In this document: piece after piece, positions 44,690-53,055 of the stretch
Numbering within the stretch: the stretch's first letter is position 1
Layout of the letters: each line of letters begins with the position of its first letter
DNA from: an uncultured Collinsella sp.
GTDB taxonomy: Bacteria; Actinomycetota; Coriobacteriia; Coriobacteriales; Coriobacteriaceae
NCBI GenBank assembly: GCA_900545555.1
Contig: UQZI01000002.1
Span: forward strand, 1-64,000
Direction of reading: 5' to 3'
Length of the DNA stretch: 64,000 nt
Translations under genes and position numbers: made by a program
Notes under the pieces: model-generated
The model's input: only the letters and a program-made list of their open reading frames with translations
Told to the model about the DNA's origin: nothing
Databases searched by the model: none

Positions 44690-45081
44690 TGACGTGGACG
44701 AGCAGCGAAGTCCGCTACCTCGAGGAGCACGCCGGGGACGGGGCCGTGGCCATAGCCGAGGCGCTCGGTAAATCGGTAACGGCCATTGAGGTGCAGGCGC
44801 ACCGCTACGGACTCTCACTCCGCAAGCGCTGGCTCTGCCCCAAGTGCGGCAGGGAGACCTTCAAGCCGCTGTCGAACCGGACCGGATGGTGCGTCTCCTG
44901 CACAAGGGAGCAGCGCGCCGCCGAGATCGCCGAGCAGGTGCGGGCGATGGAGGAGGAGGTGAGGAGGGAGGACAAGGCGAACAAGGAGCGCCAGCGGCTC
45001 TACAGCCGCAAATATCGCGCAAAAAAGCAAATCAACGAAAACCTTTTGAAAGTCGAGGACGAGGAAACGGAGGAAGAATGA
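44689..45081 (+). CDS. HTH and zinc-ribbon early phage protein
   Basis: 130 residues. A Myb/SANT-like HTH at the N-terminus (WTSSEVRYLEEHAGDGAVAI, AEALGKSVTAIEVQAHRYGL) is followed by a zinc ribbon (CPKCGRETF, WCVSCTREQR) and a charged coiled tail. Likely DNA binding, perhaps early-gene control. Confidence 0.68.
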   Translation: MTWTSSEVRYLEEHAGDGAVAIAEALGKSVTAIEVQAHRYGLSLRKRWLCPKCGRETFKPLSNRTGWCVSCTREQRAAEIAEQVRAMEEEVRREDKANKERQRLYSRKYRAKKQINENLLKVEDEETEEE

Positions 45082-45359
45082 CCCCTCAAAACAGATACGC
45101 GGGCACCCCCAGCAACCACACCAAGAGCGCCCGCACGTCCAACAGGACTCCCCGCATCGTAGCACGCGAGGGCTACCGCCTGCCAGCGCAGGAGCAGGCC
45201 GACAGGCAGAAGAACGCCTTCATGGCCGGGATGCTGGTCGGCATCACCGTGACGGCGCTCGCGATGTGCGCGCTGCTGTGGCTCTGGATTATCCCGACCA
45301 TGGACGGCGCGGTGCACAGCGCGCAGGCCGCATACGAGGCGGTGGGCGTGCATGCGTAA
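45078..45359 (+). CDS. Single-span membrane protein of phage early region
   Basis: 93 residues. A polar N-terminal half and one membrane helix (AGMLVGITVTALAMCALLWL). The start overlaps the previous stop (ATGA); AGGAAGA lies upstream. Function unknown. Confidence 0.65.
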   Translation: MTPQNRYAGTPSNHTKSARTSNRTPRIVAREGYRLPAQEQADRQKNAFMAGMLVGITVTALAMCALLWLWIIPTMDGAVHSAQAAYEAVGVHA

Positions 45360-45687
45360 CGACGAGCGCTACAGGCCGAAGCCCCAGAGCGGCCAGCTCG
45401 AGATATTCGGCCTCGGGGCCAAGGGCGAGGCGGACGCGGAGGACGCGCGCCGCTGGATTGTCGAGAACCCCGGCGCATGGAACTACATGGTCGAGAACGC
45501 CGTGAGGCTCTCCAAGAAGGGCTACGTGAGCGCCAACTACCTCGTCAACATGGTCCGCAACGAGCTGCACGTGGGCGTGCGCAACGGCCTCGCTCCGTCA
45601 TTCGCCCGAATCATGGAGGCGCGCTACCCAAGCCTCAAGGACGCCTTCAACAAGCATCGCAGCCAGTCCGACGGGTTCACGGCATGA
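45352..45687 (+). CDS. Early phage protein, unknown
   Basis: 111 residues; a helical core with ARRWIVENPGAWNYMVENAV and KKGYVSANYLVNMVRNELHV, then ARIMEARYPSLKDAF. The pattern resembles small phage proteins of the winged-helix type, without a name I can give. Overlaps both neighbours. Confidence 0.65.
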   Translation: MRNDERYRPKPQSGQLEIFGLGAKGEADAEDARRWIVENPGAWNYMVENAVRLSKKGYVSANYLVNMVRNELHVGVRNGLAPSFARIMEARYPSLKDAFNKHRSQSDGFTA

Positions 45688-46151
45688 GCTGGGTCAGGCG
45701 CAAGGAGCGCTCCATGACCTTCCAGCTCGAGCTGGAGAAGATCGTGGGCAAGGAGCGCCACCGGACCGACCCGCGAACCGGACGCAACTACACCCCGAAG
45801 CAGACGAGGCTCGCCGAGGAGGCCGTACGCAAGGCCTACAGGGCCGAGCACGAGGACCACGGGGACTTCGACGGCATCGTGACCGTCGCCATCGAGACCT
45901 TCAGGCCCCTCGCCAAGAGCAACCCGAAGTACTGGGTGGGCCGCGCCGACCTCGGCAAGCCCGACTGGGACAACATCGGAAAGCTCGTATGCGACGCGCT
46001 CAACGGCGTCGCGTACACGGACGACGCCCACGTGGTGATGGGAGGCGTCAAGAAGGGATGCCGCACGCCATACGGCACACCGCCGCTGGCAAAGGTGCGC
46101 ATCACCCACTTCACCGAGGAATACGTAAAGGAGAAAAGAAATGAACGATAA
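45684..46151 (+). CDS. rusA: RusA-family Holliday junction resolvase
   Basis: 155 residues. RusA signature: acidic residues in KPDWDNIGKLVCDALNGVAY followed by TDDAHVVMGGVKKGCRTPYG. It resolves recombination intermediates during phage replication and packaging. ATG at 45684 (overlap with previous stop) or 45714 are both possible. Confidence 0.87.
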   Translation: MSWVRRKERSMTFQLELEKIVGKERHRTDPRTGRNYTPKQTRLAEEAVRKAYRAEHEDHGDFDGIVTVAIETFRPLAKSNPKYWVGRADLGKPDWDNIGKLVCDALNGVAYTDDAHVVMGGVKKGCRTPYGTPPLAKVRITHFTEEYVKEKRNER

Positions 46152-46461
46152 GTACTTCGACGGCAACCTCTTCGAGGAACTCCCGGCGGGCCACTTCCAC
46201 AAGAAGGTGCTCGACCACGCCAACTGCATCGCGAACAACCTCATGTTCGATGCGGAGCACCCCGACCACCGAGGCGGCGTGAAGAGCGCCAACGCCTACC
46301 ACATGATGATCGCGCTGTGCGAGGCCGGGCTCGCGAAGCTCGACGAGAAGGACGTGGCCGAGAGCCGCGAGTTCGTCGCCAAGGCGCTCACGCCCATCAC
46401 CAAGGAGAACGAGCGCGAGATGTGCCGCGAGTTCATGGCCGCCATCTTCGGCATCAAATAG
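46141..46461 (+). CDS. Early phage protein, unknown
   Basis: 106 residues, acidic, helical (SANAYHMMIALCEAGLAKLD). AAAGGAGAAAAGAA lies before the ATG. No known family. Confidence 0.62.
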   Translation: MNDKYFDGNLFEELPAGHFHKKVLDHANCIANNLMFDAEHPDHRGGVKSANAYHMMIALCEAGLAKLDEKDVAESREFVAKALTPITKENEREMCREFMAAIFGIK

Positions 46462-46470
46462 GAGGCATCT

Positions 46471-46767
46471 ATGGAACCCATGGAGATCAGGGCCAACTTC
46501 AAGCAGGCGACGGTCAAGGGCGGCACGGCCGTGCTGCAGCTCGAGATTCTGACGAGCGACGCCAACGCCTTCCCCATCCTCAAGCTCTCCGGAAAGCCCG
46601 TCGTCCTGACGGTGGCCGACATCCAGGACGAGTTGCCGCTCGACTACGACGAGGAGGACGAGGGCGAGCCGCTCCCGTTCGACCGACCTGCGAACGTGGA
46701 CGCGGAGACGGGAGAGGTCTACGAGGTAATCACGGACGAGGCGCGAATGATTGGAGACGGTGAGTAA
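46471..46767 (+). CDS. Early phage protein, unknown
   Basis: 98 residues; a beta-rich first half (IRANFKQATVKGGTAVLQLE) and an acidic tail (DYDEEDEGEPLPFD). It precedes the recombination genes and could be a binding partner of them. The stop overlaps the next ATG. Confidence 0.62.
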   Translation: MEPMEIRANFKQATVKGGTAVLQLEILTSDANAFPILKLSGKPVVLTVADIQDELPLDYDEEDEGEPLPFDRPANVDAETGEVYEVITDEARMIGDGE

Positions 46768-47249
46768 TGGAGTACACGCAGGACGAGAGGCTGGCCGTGC
46801 TCACGGCCATGCAGAAGCAAATCAAGCCCGCGCTCGACGAGGCCAAGGCCATCGCGCGGCAGGAGATCATGGATGGCTTCGCCGAGACCCATACCGACCG
46901 CCGCGCCATCATCGTCGGCGAGGAGAAGGTCGGCGAGATCGGCATCAGCTACAGCAAAGCGGCCCCGGTAATCCTCAAGGAGCGCATGGACGAGGCCGTG
47001 GCCCTCCTCGACTCAATCGGCATGGTGGACATCGTACCCAAGAAGGGCTGGGAGGCCCACTTCGCCAAGGCCGGGGACAAGGTCGTTTGCACCGACACGG
47101 GCGAGACGGTCGACTGGGCCATGTGGTGCCCCAAGTCGCCCAAGACCGCAGCGGTGCGCGGCTGCGACCCCGAGGACGTCATGCAGGCGCTCGGCCCGCG
47201 CGTCGAGGGAATGAGCGCGGCCGCCCTGCTCGGGGACGGTGAGCTGTGA
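46767..47249 (+). CDS. Early phage protein, unknown
   Basis: 160 residues. Helical N-terminus (QKQIKPALDEAKAIARQEIM), a beta-rich middle with EKVGEIGISYSKAAP, and an Ala/Gly tail. Just upstream of the ERF gene in the same overlapping series, so a role in recombination or nuclease protection is plausible but unproven. Confidence 0.62.
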   Translation: MEYTQDERLAVLTAMQKQIKPALDEAKAIARQEIMDGFAETHTDRRAIIVGEEKVGEIGISYSKAAPVILKERMDEAVALLDSIGMVDIVPKKGWEAHFAKAGDKVVCTDTGETVDWAMWCPKSPKTAAVRGCDPEDVMQALGPRVEGMSAAALLGDGEL

Positions 47250-47920
47250 TGGCCGAGGAGATGACCATGGTCCAGGCGGTGCAGCCGGATACGTTCGACC
47301 CGTCCGCGATGTTCACCCAGCTGCTCGCGGAGGCGCAGTCCGAGATGGTCAACCCGACCAAGAGCAAGACGGGCCAGAAGGGATACCAGACCTACTCGTA
47401 CTCCCCGCTTGACTTGGTCCTGAACATCATCAGGCCGCCGCTGAACAAGCGCGGAATCTTCTTCTACCAGCGCTCCGAGGTCGCCGCCAACGGCGCGGGC
47501 ATGCTCCTGAACACCATCGTGGCCTTCTGCGGCGAGGAGCGCGTGCTCGACGTGAAGCCCTACGAGTACGCCAGCGACCCGCAGGAGTTCGGCAAGCGCG
47601 AGACCTACGCCCGCCGCTACTCCGCGCTCATGGCCTTCGGCCTCGTGGGCGAGGAGGACACCGACGGCGACACAGGCCCCAAGGAGACGAAGGAGAAGGC
47701 CCCGACGAAGCCGCGCCCGAGCAAGCGCAAGGTGATGCTCGCCAAGATAGCGAAGCTCAAGACCGAGTGCATGCAGAACGGCGTCAAGGAGGAGGGCCTC
47801 CGCGCGTACGAGGAGGCCAACTTCGGCACCGACGACACGACCAAGCTCACCGACAGGCAGCTCGAGGAGCTCGGCAAGCATCTGGCCCAGATGGCCAGGG
47901 ACAGTAAGGAGATTGACTAG
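47249..47920 (+). CDS. erf: ERF-family single-strand annealing protein
   Basis: 223 residues. The ERF core is recognisable: GYQTYSYSPLDLVLNIIRPP, LNKRGIFFYQRS, LLNTIVAFCGEERVLDV and GKRETYARRYSALMAFGLVG. A Lys-rich linker and a helical C-terminus follow. It anneals single strands in phage recombination and pairs with the SSB gene next to it. ATG at 47249 chosen; a GTG one codon upstream is equally possible. Confidence 0.85.
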   Translation: MAEEMTMVQAVQPDTFDPSAMFTQLLAEAQSEMVNPTKSKTGQKGYQTYSYSPLDLVLNIIRPPLNKRGIFFYQRSEVAANGAGMLLNTIVAFCGEERVLDVKPYEYASDPQEFGKRETYARRYSALMAFGLVGEEDTDGDTGPKETKEKAPTKPRPSKRKVMLAKIAKLKTECMQNGVKEEGLRAYEEANFGTDDTTKLTDRQLEELGKHLAQMARDSKEID

Positions 47921-48297
47921 TGAGCAGCGGAATCAACACGGTCGCCATCAGCGGCAACCTCGGGCGCGACCCCGAGCTGCGGGCCACGCAGACGGGCACG
48001 CAGGTGCTCCGGTTCTCGGTGTGCGTCAACGAGCGCCGCAAGGTCGGCGACGAGTGGCAGGGCGTGCCCAACTGGGTCGACGTGACCGTTTTCGGCAAGC
48101 GCGCCGAGGCGCTCAACCGCTACCTGTCCAAGGGCACGCACGTGTGCGTCCAGGGCAGGCTGCGCCAGAGCAAGTGGGAGAAGGACGGCCAGAAGCACAG
48201 CCGCCTCGAGGTGATCGCGGACAACGTCACGTTCTCCGGCGGTGCCAAGCGCGACGACGTGCCCGACGAGGTATACGACGACGATTGCCCGTTCTAA
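47920..48297 (+). CDS. ssb: Single-stranded DNA-binding protein
   Basis: 125 residues, GTG start with AAGGAG eight bases upstream. OB fold with INTVAISGNLGRDPELRATQ, FSVCVNERRK, WVDVTVFGKRAEALNRYLSK. The acidic tip reads DDDCPF, close to the standard DDDIPF that recruits partner proteins. Confidence 0.95.
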   Translation: MSSGINTVAISGNLGRDPELRATQTGTQVLRFSVCVNERRKVGDEWQGVPNWVDVTVFGKRAEALNRYLSKGTHVCVQGRLRQSKWEKDGQKHSRLEVIADNVTFSGGAKRDDVPDEVYDDDCPF

Positions 48298-48306
48298 GGA
48301 GTGAAG

Positions 48307-48627
48307 ATGGAGCAGTATTCGATTCTCGACCTCGCACTCGAGGTCTACATCCCGGGTGCCCACGGCTACGGTTGCACCGAGGGCCAGTGCGTCTACACGG
48401 TCACCAACGGCCAGGCGCTCCTGGTCGAGGCGAAGGTGAAGCGCTCGCGCGGCAACGACGCCGCGCCGAAGGTCAACAAGAAGCGCCTGCAGCGCGTGTC
48501 CATGTGCTTCGCCGCCGACCATCCCGAGGTCGAGGCCATCAGCTTCGACGTGCTCGAGGTGATCGTGGGCAGCGAGGCCACCCTGACCTTCAGCGCGGCC
48601 AAGGCCGCCTATTCCTGGGAGCGCTGA
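48307..48627 (+). CDS. Early phage protein, unknown
   Basis: 106 residues; mixed alpha/beta (YSILDLALEVYIPGAHGYG, VYTVTNGQALLVEAKVKRSR). The ATG at 48307 is preferred because AAGGAG lies six bases upstream. Between ssb and the replication gene. Confidence 0.62.
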   Translation: MEQYSILDLALEVYIPGAHGYGCTEGQCVYTVTNGQALLVEAKVKRSRGNDAAPKVNKKRLQRVSMCFAADHPEVEAISFDVLEVIVGSEATLTFSAAKAAYSWER

Positions 48628-48628
48628 C

Positions 48629-49234
48629 ATGGAGGAGGCCCAATTCAAGTGGCTTCCCAAGTTCACCGCAGCCTGTGCCAAGGCACCGGAGGAGCAGCGC
48701 GGAAAGCTCCTCTGGGCCTTGGCCCAGTACGGCACCTACGGCATCGAGCCTGATCTGGAGTGGCCGCTCGATGCCATCTTCGCCAGCGTCCGCGAGGACA
48801 TCGACTACTCGAAACGGTGCATAGCGACTGGCAAAACGGGTGGACGAGGCAACAGAAAGCCCCCTTTAGACAGTCCGAAACCCCCCTTTAGCGAAAGCGA
48901 AACCAAAAACGACGAGCCGGAAGGAAACGACGAACCCCTTTCGGCAGAGCAAAAGGGGGATGGAGACAACGCCGAAGCCAAAGCAAGGCAAGGCAAAGCA
49001 AAGCAAGGCAAGGCAGTTAGTAAGAGATTCGTAAAACCCGCGCTCGCGGAAGTCGAGGAGTACGTCTCGGCCAAGGGCTACACGTTCAACCCCGAGGCGT
49101 TCTGGAGCTACTACGAGGCCGTCGGGTGGAAGGTCGGCAGCAAGCCGATGAAGAACTGGAAGGCCGCGTGCTCCACGTGGCAGCAGCGCGAGGCGAAGAA
49201 AGAGACCAGCCATGATGCGTACTCAAATCTCTGA
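48629..49234 (+). CDS. Phage replication initiation protein (DnaD-like C-terminus)
   Basis: 201 residues. The N-terminal domain resembles DUF6291 (LLWALAQYGTYGIEPDLEWP, AIFASVREDID). A low-complexity linker with KARQGKAKQGKA comes next, then VEEYVSAKGYTFNPEAFWSY and KPMKNWKAACSTWQQRE, common at the end of phage replisome organisers. The helicase-loader gene overlaps its end, so the two should act together at the origin. Confidence 0.72.
   Translation: MEEAQFKWLPKFTAACAKAPEEQRGKLLWALAQYGTYGIEPDLEWPLDAIFASVREDIDYSKRCIATGKTGGRGNRKPPLDSPKPPFSESETKNDEPEGNDEPLSAEQKGDGDNAEAKARQGKAKQGKAVSKRFVKPALAEVEEYVSAKGYTFNPEAFWSYYEAVGWKVGSKPMKNWKAACSTWQQREAKKETSHDAYSNL
48975..49014 (+). repeat. Pentanucleotide repeat (AARGC)8
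   Basis: Eight units of AAGCC/AAAGC/AAGGC in an unbroken 5-bp period inside the replication gene. A gain or loss of one unit would shift the frame. Confidence 0.75.
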
Positions 49235-49796
49235 CGTGCTCATGCCCGACGGGGCGCGCGAGCAGATCGCCGCAATCATGCGCTCCCGCCTCCGCAAGGC
49301 CGGTCTGCGCGGCCCCTACGCCGAGGCCGACTGCGACCTCGGCAAGCGCATGGCCAAGCTCGCCGGGAAGGGCGAGGGCGCATACCTCTGGGGCGAGCCG
49401 GGCACGGGCAAGACCTACGCCGCCGCCTGCGCCGTGCGCCTGGCCGTGCTTGACGGGACGAGCGCCAAGCTGGTCACCACGAGCCGCCTGCTCGACGACA
49501 TCCGCGCCGAGTACGACGGCGGCGAGCGCGGGGCGCTCCGCAGGGCCGAGCGGTACAGGCTCCTCGCACTGGACGACCTCGGGGCCGAGCGCCCGACCGA
49601 GTGGGCCATCGAGACGCTGACGCGCCTCATCGACACCCGCGTGGCCGAGGGCCTGCCCACAATCGTCACGAGCAACTACCGCATCGGCCAGATCAGGGAC
49701 CTCTGGGGAGGCATGGCGGGCAAGCGCGTCGCATCGCGCCTCGCCGGTGCGTGCAGGCCCATCGAGGTCAAGGGACAGGACAGGAGGCTCGGATGA
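49212..49796 (+). CDS. DnaC-like helicase loader ATPase
   Basis: 194 residues. Walker A GEPGTGKTYAAACAV, Walker B LLALDDLGAE, sensor IVTSNYRIGQI and Arg in GKRVASRLAG, as in the DnaC/IstB group of AAA+ loaders. Loads the host helicase on phage DNA with the protein encoded just upstream. Confidence 0.87.
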   Translation: MMRTQISDVLMPDGAREQIAAIMRSRLRKAGLRGPYAEADCDLGKRMAKLAGKGEGAYLWGEPGTGKTYAAACAVRLAVLDGTSAKLVTTSRLLDDIRAEYDGGERGALRRAERYRLLALDDLGAERPTEWAIETLTRLIDTRVAEGLPTIVTSNYRIGQIRDLWGGMAGKRVASRLAGACRPIEVKGQDRRLG

Positions 49797-50245
49797 TAGT
49801 GAGCGCATCGCAGCTCCGTGGAGTCCCGAAGGACCGCGCGGAGCTCTACGGCAAGCCCCACGTCGGCGCGCGCTACGTCGGAAACCGCTACGAGCTGACC
49901 GCCGAGCGCTGCGGAATCTGCGGGCGGCAGGCGACCAACTGCCACCACATCGTGCCGAGGCGCTGCGGCGACTTCGCCCTCGTCACGCCCAGGGGCACGT
50001 GGCGGCTCCGCTCGCCGCTGATCGCCCTCTGTGGCAGCGGCACCACGGGATGCCATGACGGGTTCCACGGCGGGGCGAGGTACAGGCCCGAGTGGGTGTG
50101 GGACGAGCCGGAGTTCGAGGAGGCGTGGTGGGACGGCACGCTGCTGTGCGAGCACGAACCGCACGACCCCACGCTCTACGGCTACGGCCACTGGGCGATA
50201 ACGGACACCAAGACGGGACGAACCATCGAGATAACGGAGGGTTAG
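49793..50245 (+). CDS. HNH-like/recombination endonuclease-type phage protein
   Basis: 150 residues. CGICGRQATNCHHIVPRRCG has the Cys pair and the HH of HNH-type nucleases; a later CGSGTTGCHDGFHGG supplies further Cys/His. Could be a NinG-like or HNH enzyme in recombination. The gene overlaps the ATPase stop. Confidence 0.65.
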   Translation: MIVSASQLRGVPKDRAELYGKPHVGARYVGNRYELTAERCGICGRQATNCHHIVPRRCGDFALVTPRGTWRLRSPLIALCGSGTTGCHDGFHGGARYRPEWVWDEPEFEEAWWDGTLLCEHEPHDPTLYGYGHWAITDTKTGRTIEITEG

Positions 50246-50246
50246 A

Positions 50247-50651
50247 GTGGAAATCACCAACTGCGAGCAGTACGTGCTCGCCGAGTTGGACTACGAGCAG
50301 CGCCGCAACGAGCGCCTCGTGGCCGAGAACAACAAGCTGGCCAAGCAGCTCGACGCCATGACCAAGAGGGCCAACGGCTACCGACAGATCATCAACCGGC
50401 CCAAGACGCCCATCGAGGCGCTCGCGGACAGGGTCATGCGCGAGGAGATGCTGACCCGCTTCTCCTATGCCGAGGTGACGGGCGTGGAGGACCTGTATAC
50501 CGGAAAGACGCTCGACTTCGACGAATGGTGTCACAAAGCGGTGCGCCTGAAGACGCTGCCGGACGGCATCAGCGAGGAGACGCTCATCCAATTCATGCGC
50601 GACGACCTCAAGGCCATCTACGACGCGGAGGTGGCCAAATGTACCGAGTAG
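50247..50651 (+). CDS. Early phage protein with coiled-coil start, unknown
   Basis: 134 residues, GTG start. A coiled-coil-like N-terminus (LAELDYEQRRNERLVAENNK) precedes a helical domain. ATAACGGAGGGTTAGA is the ribosome site. Confidence 0.62.
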   Translation: MEITNCEQYVLAELDYEQRRNERLVAENNKLAKQLDAMTKRANGYRQIINRPKTPIEALADRVMREEMLTRFSYAEVTGVEDLYTGKTLDFDEWCHKAVRLKTLPDGISEETLIQFMRDDLKAIYDAEVAKCTE

Positions 50652-50821
50652 AGGCTGTCGTGTTCGACAAGAGCGACGGGGGCAGGCCGAGGCCGTCGAG
50701 CGGTGCCTTCTACGACGTCTGCGCCGGGAGCTTCGAGAAGTGCATGGAGTTCATCCGCGCCAACGCCGTGACCCCGCCGGACTGCCTGCCGACCTTCTAC
50801 CGCATCGCCCGCGATGAATAG
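50639..50821 (+). CDS. Small phage protein, unknown
   Basis: 60 residues (RVEAVVFDKSDGGRPRPSSG, CMEFIRANAVTPPDC). Overlaps both neighbours in the close-packed series. GGAGGTGGCCAA precedes the ATG. Confidence 0.6.
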   Translation: MYRVEAVVFDKSDGGRPRPSSGAFYDVCAGSFEKCMEFIRANAVTPPDCLPTFYRIARDE

Positions 50822-51206
50822 GGCGTGCGCGGGGCAGACGGTCCTCGACCTCTTCCCCGCGCCTCCGCGCGACCACGTCGAGGACACGCTCACGTGGATG
50901 TGCGACGTGCACGGGTGCATCAGGGTCGAGATAGAGGGCGAGGTCCGCGAGCTGTACCGCGACTTCGGCACCGTGGAGGCGTTCGACCGCTGCAAGGCGC
51001 TGGTCGACTTCCATGACGGGAAGAAGTGCCACGAGCCGCTCCTATGCACCACCCCACGGCAGATAGGCGTGTTCGACCCAAACGTGAAGGTCCACACGGT
51101 GTGGGACCGCTGCTGGGCGGCGACCCACGGCCTGCCGATGGAGCAGGTGTTCAGATTGAGAAGCTGGGACTACGGCCAGAAGAGGCCGGGGAGCTGGATG
51201 GAATGA
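50814..51206 (+). CDS. Phage protein with scattered Cys, unknown
   Basis: 130 residues with seven Cys (WMCDVHGC, DRCKALVDF, KCHEPLLC). The domain ends RLRSWDYGQKRPGSWME. A metal site is possible. Overlaps the next ATG. Confidence 0.6.
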   Translation: MNRACAGQTVLDLFPAPPRDHVEDTLTWMCDVHGCIRVEIEGEVRELYRDFGTVEAFDRCKALVDFHDGKKCHEPLLCTTPRQIGVFDPNVKVHTVWDRCWAATHGLPMEQVFRLRSWDYGQKRPGSWME

Positions 51207-51322
51207 GGAGACCGACCGGGGAGGACGCCATAAGGGCCGCAGCGCTGCTGTTGAGCATCCCGCTGCTCGTGGCGTGCCTCCCGCTTATCGCATACGACTG
51301 GATTAAGGAGAAGACGAGATGA
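51203..51322 (+). CDS. Small membrane peptide
   Basis: 39 residues with one helix (AAALLLSIPLLVACLPLIAY) and a basic tail. Overlaps both neighbours by four bases. Function unknown. Confidence 0.58.
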   Translation: MRRPTGEDAIRAAALLLSIPLLVACLPLIAYDWIKEKTR

Positions 51323-51618
51323 ACGAGATCACTGCCGAAGAGAGGCTCCGCATCGTCGAGGAGCTGAACCGCACGGCCAACGACAGCCTGGGCGGCGAGA
51401 GCCTCCAGCGCGCGCTGGCCAGAATCACCGGGGCGGAGGACACGAGCTGGCGCGGGGTCATGCGCCGCGTGGCCGAGCTGGCGTACCGCCCGACGACGCA
51501 GGTGCAGGTGGCTCCTGACGGCAAGTACCACTGCTTCGCCTGCGGCCACGACGGCAGGACCGACCCCACGTGCGGCCTGAACTACTGCGAGCAGTGCGGG
51601 GCGGAGGTGACCAACTGA
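51319..51618 (+). CDS. Zinc-ribbon phage protein
   Basis: 99 residues. A helical N-terminus (NDSLGGESLQRALARITGAE) and a C-terminal ribbon (YHCFACGHDG and LNYCEQCGAEV). TTAAGGAGAAGACG is the ribosome site. It resembles part of the protein at 52522, which shares RRxADLxxRP/IEP-like helices. Confidence 0.62.
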   Translation: MNEITAEERLRIVEELNRTANDSLGGESLQRALARITGAEDTSWRGVMRRVAELAYRPTTQVQVAPDGKYHCFACGHDGRTDPTCGLNYCEQCGAEVTN

Positions 51619-51830
51619 TGGACAGGCCCGACATCTACAGCGACGCGGAGAGGCCGGAGCGCTGCGCGAACTGCCTCCATGTCAGGACGACCGTGTTCCG
51701 CAGCGTCTACGGGACCGAGCGCATCGAGTACGAGTGCATGCGCAGGCCCGAGTTCATCCACCGCACCCAGGGCGAGGCGCGCTGCAACTACTGGACCGAC
51801 GGCGGATACCGTTACGAGGTGAAGCGATGA
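51618..51830 (+). CDS. Small Cys-containing phage protein
   Basis: 70 residues; CANCLHVRTTVF, YECMRRPEF and ARCNYW suggest a small zinc-binding fold. Coupled to its neighbours by overlapping start and stop. Confidence 0.6.
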   Translation: MDRPDIYSDAERPERCANCLHVRTTVFRSVYGTERIEYECMRRPEFIHRTQGEARCNYWTDGGYRYEVKR

Positions 51831-52132
51831 GGCATTACGAGTTGAGCATCAGGCCGTTCAGGCAGGTGGCGTGCGACAAGGAGCAGGCACTCAAGCCGCT
51901 CGAGGAGGCCGCCGAGATTTACGGCGCGTGGCAGGAACTGACCATCCACGACGGGATGACGCCTGATGCCGACGCGCGTAGGGCGATGCTGCGCGACTAC
52001 GTCATCGACGAGTGCGTGGAAACCATCCAGGCGGCCGTCAACATGCTCGCGGCGCTCACCATCGAGCAGGGGGAAATCGACATGGCCATCGACCGGATGG
52101 ACGCCCGCAACGACATGCGCGGCAGGTTCTAG
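51827..52132 (+). CDS. MazG-like nucleotide pyrophosphohydrolase-type protein
   Basis: 101 residues. LEEAAEIYGAWQEL (ExxE) and YVIDECVETIQAAVNMLAAL (ExxD-like) fit the all-alpha NTP pyrophosphohydrolase fold found in many phages. The second acidic motif is not perfect, so activity is uncertain. Confidence 0.58.
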   Translation: MRHYELSIRPFRQVACDKEQALKPLEEAAEIYGAWQELTIHDGMTPDADARRAMLRDYVIDECVETIQAAVNMLAALTIEQGEIDMAIDRMDARNDMRGRF

Positions 52133-52144
52133 AAAGGAGGAGCA

Positions 52145-52525
52145 ATGGCGAATATAGAGCTACCGAAAGACGCCTACGGGCGCGTCATTCCGCTGGACAC
52201 CGGGACGCTCTACGGAAAGAACGGCATGGCGAAGTTCATCTACCACTACGACTACGACCCGCGCGGCAAGGTTTGGTACGTCGAGACGGACGAGGGGTCG
52301 CGCCGCGTCTCCGAACTCCTACTCGACCGGGACGACAGCTGGGAGAAGTTGCTGGCCGACCTCAAAAGGGGCGCGAGCAGAGTCCATCACCCGGAGTGCG
52401 CCTACTTCGGGAGGGACGAGAACGACTGCGATCAATGCGAGGCCGTCTGCTCCTTCGCCTGCAAGAAGATCGCGTTCGGGGACATCGAATCGCGCATCCA
52501 TAAGTTAATGGGAGAGGACCAATGA
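52145..52525 (+). CDS. Phage protein with C-terminal Cys cluster, unknown
   Basis: 126 residues. A beta-rich first half (YGKNGMAKFIYHYDYDPRGK) and Cys in HPECAYFGRDENDCDQCEAV and CSFACKKI. GAAAGGAGGAGCA is a strong ribosome site. Similar proteins occur in phages of gut Actinobacteria, as far as I recall; no function known. Confidence 0.62.
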   Translation: MANIELPKDAYGRVIPLDTGTLYGKNGMAKFIYHYDYDPRGKVWYVETDEGSRRVSELLLDRDDSWEKLLADLKRGASRVHHPECAYFGRDENDCDQCEAVCSFACKKIAFGDIESRIHKLMGEDQ

Positions 52526-53055
52526 GCTATACGAAGATAAGCAACAACGACCGACGCAAGACCGCGCGGCGACTGCGCGACGCGGCCAACTGCCGCAACG
52601 TGCAAATATCCCCGAGCGCGCTGGGGAGGCTGATTAAGGCCGAGGACAGGAGCTACCGGGGGATTCTGCGCACTCTCGCCGACCTCATCGAGCCAGCCAA
52701 GATTGACTCCGGCACGTCCGACGGGTGCCATTCGTTCGGTGAGCTGTACCACCACAGGGCCGTCCTGTTCTCGGTGATCGTGGCCATGTTCCCGGAGCTC
52801 GCGTGGAAGTCGAGGCTCCACGCCGACGGGACGATGCTCGAGGGCATGTTCATCGTCGGTATCGAGACGCCGGAGGGGCAGGCGACGTACCACTTCCGCG
52901 AGGGCAAGCACTGGGACCTGTTCCAATGCAGGGTGCTCGACCACGCGCCCGAATGGGACGGTCACACCCCGGCGCAGGCAATCGAGCGCATCAACGGCCT
53001 GAAGCGCGTGCTGGTGACAGAGAGGTTCGGCGACGGTTTCGGGGTGGGCGAATGA
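52522..53055 (+). CDS. Phage protein, unknown
   Basis: 177 residues. Helical N-terminus (RKTARRLRDAANCRNVQISP), then a domain with YHFREGKHWDLFQCRVLDHA. Its first 55 residues echo the protein at 51319. Overlaps both neighbours. Confidence 0.62.
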   Translation: MSYTKISNNDRRKTARRLRDAANCRNVQISPSALGRLIKAEDRSYRGILRTLADLIEPAKIDSGTSDGCHSFGELYHHRAVLFSVIVAMFPELAWKSRLHADGTMLEGMFIVGIETPEGQATYHFREGKHWDLFQCRVLDHAPEWDGHTPAQAIERINGLKRVLVTERFGDGFGVGE

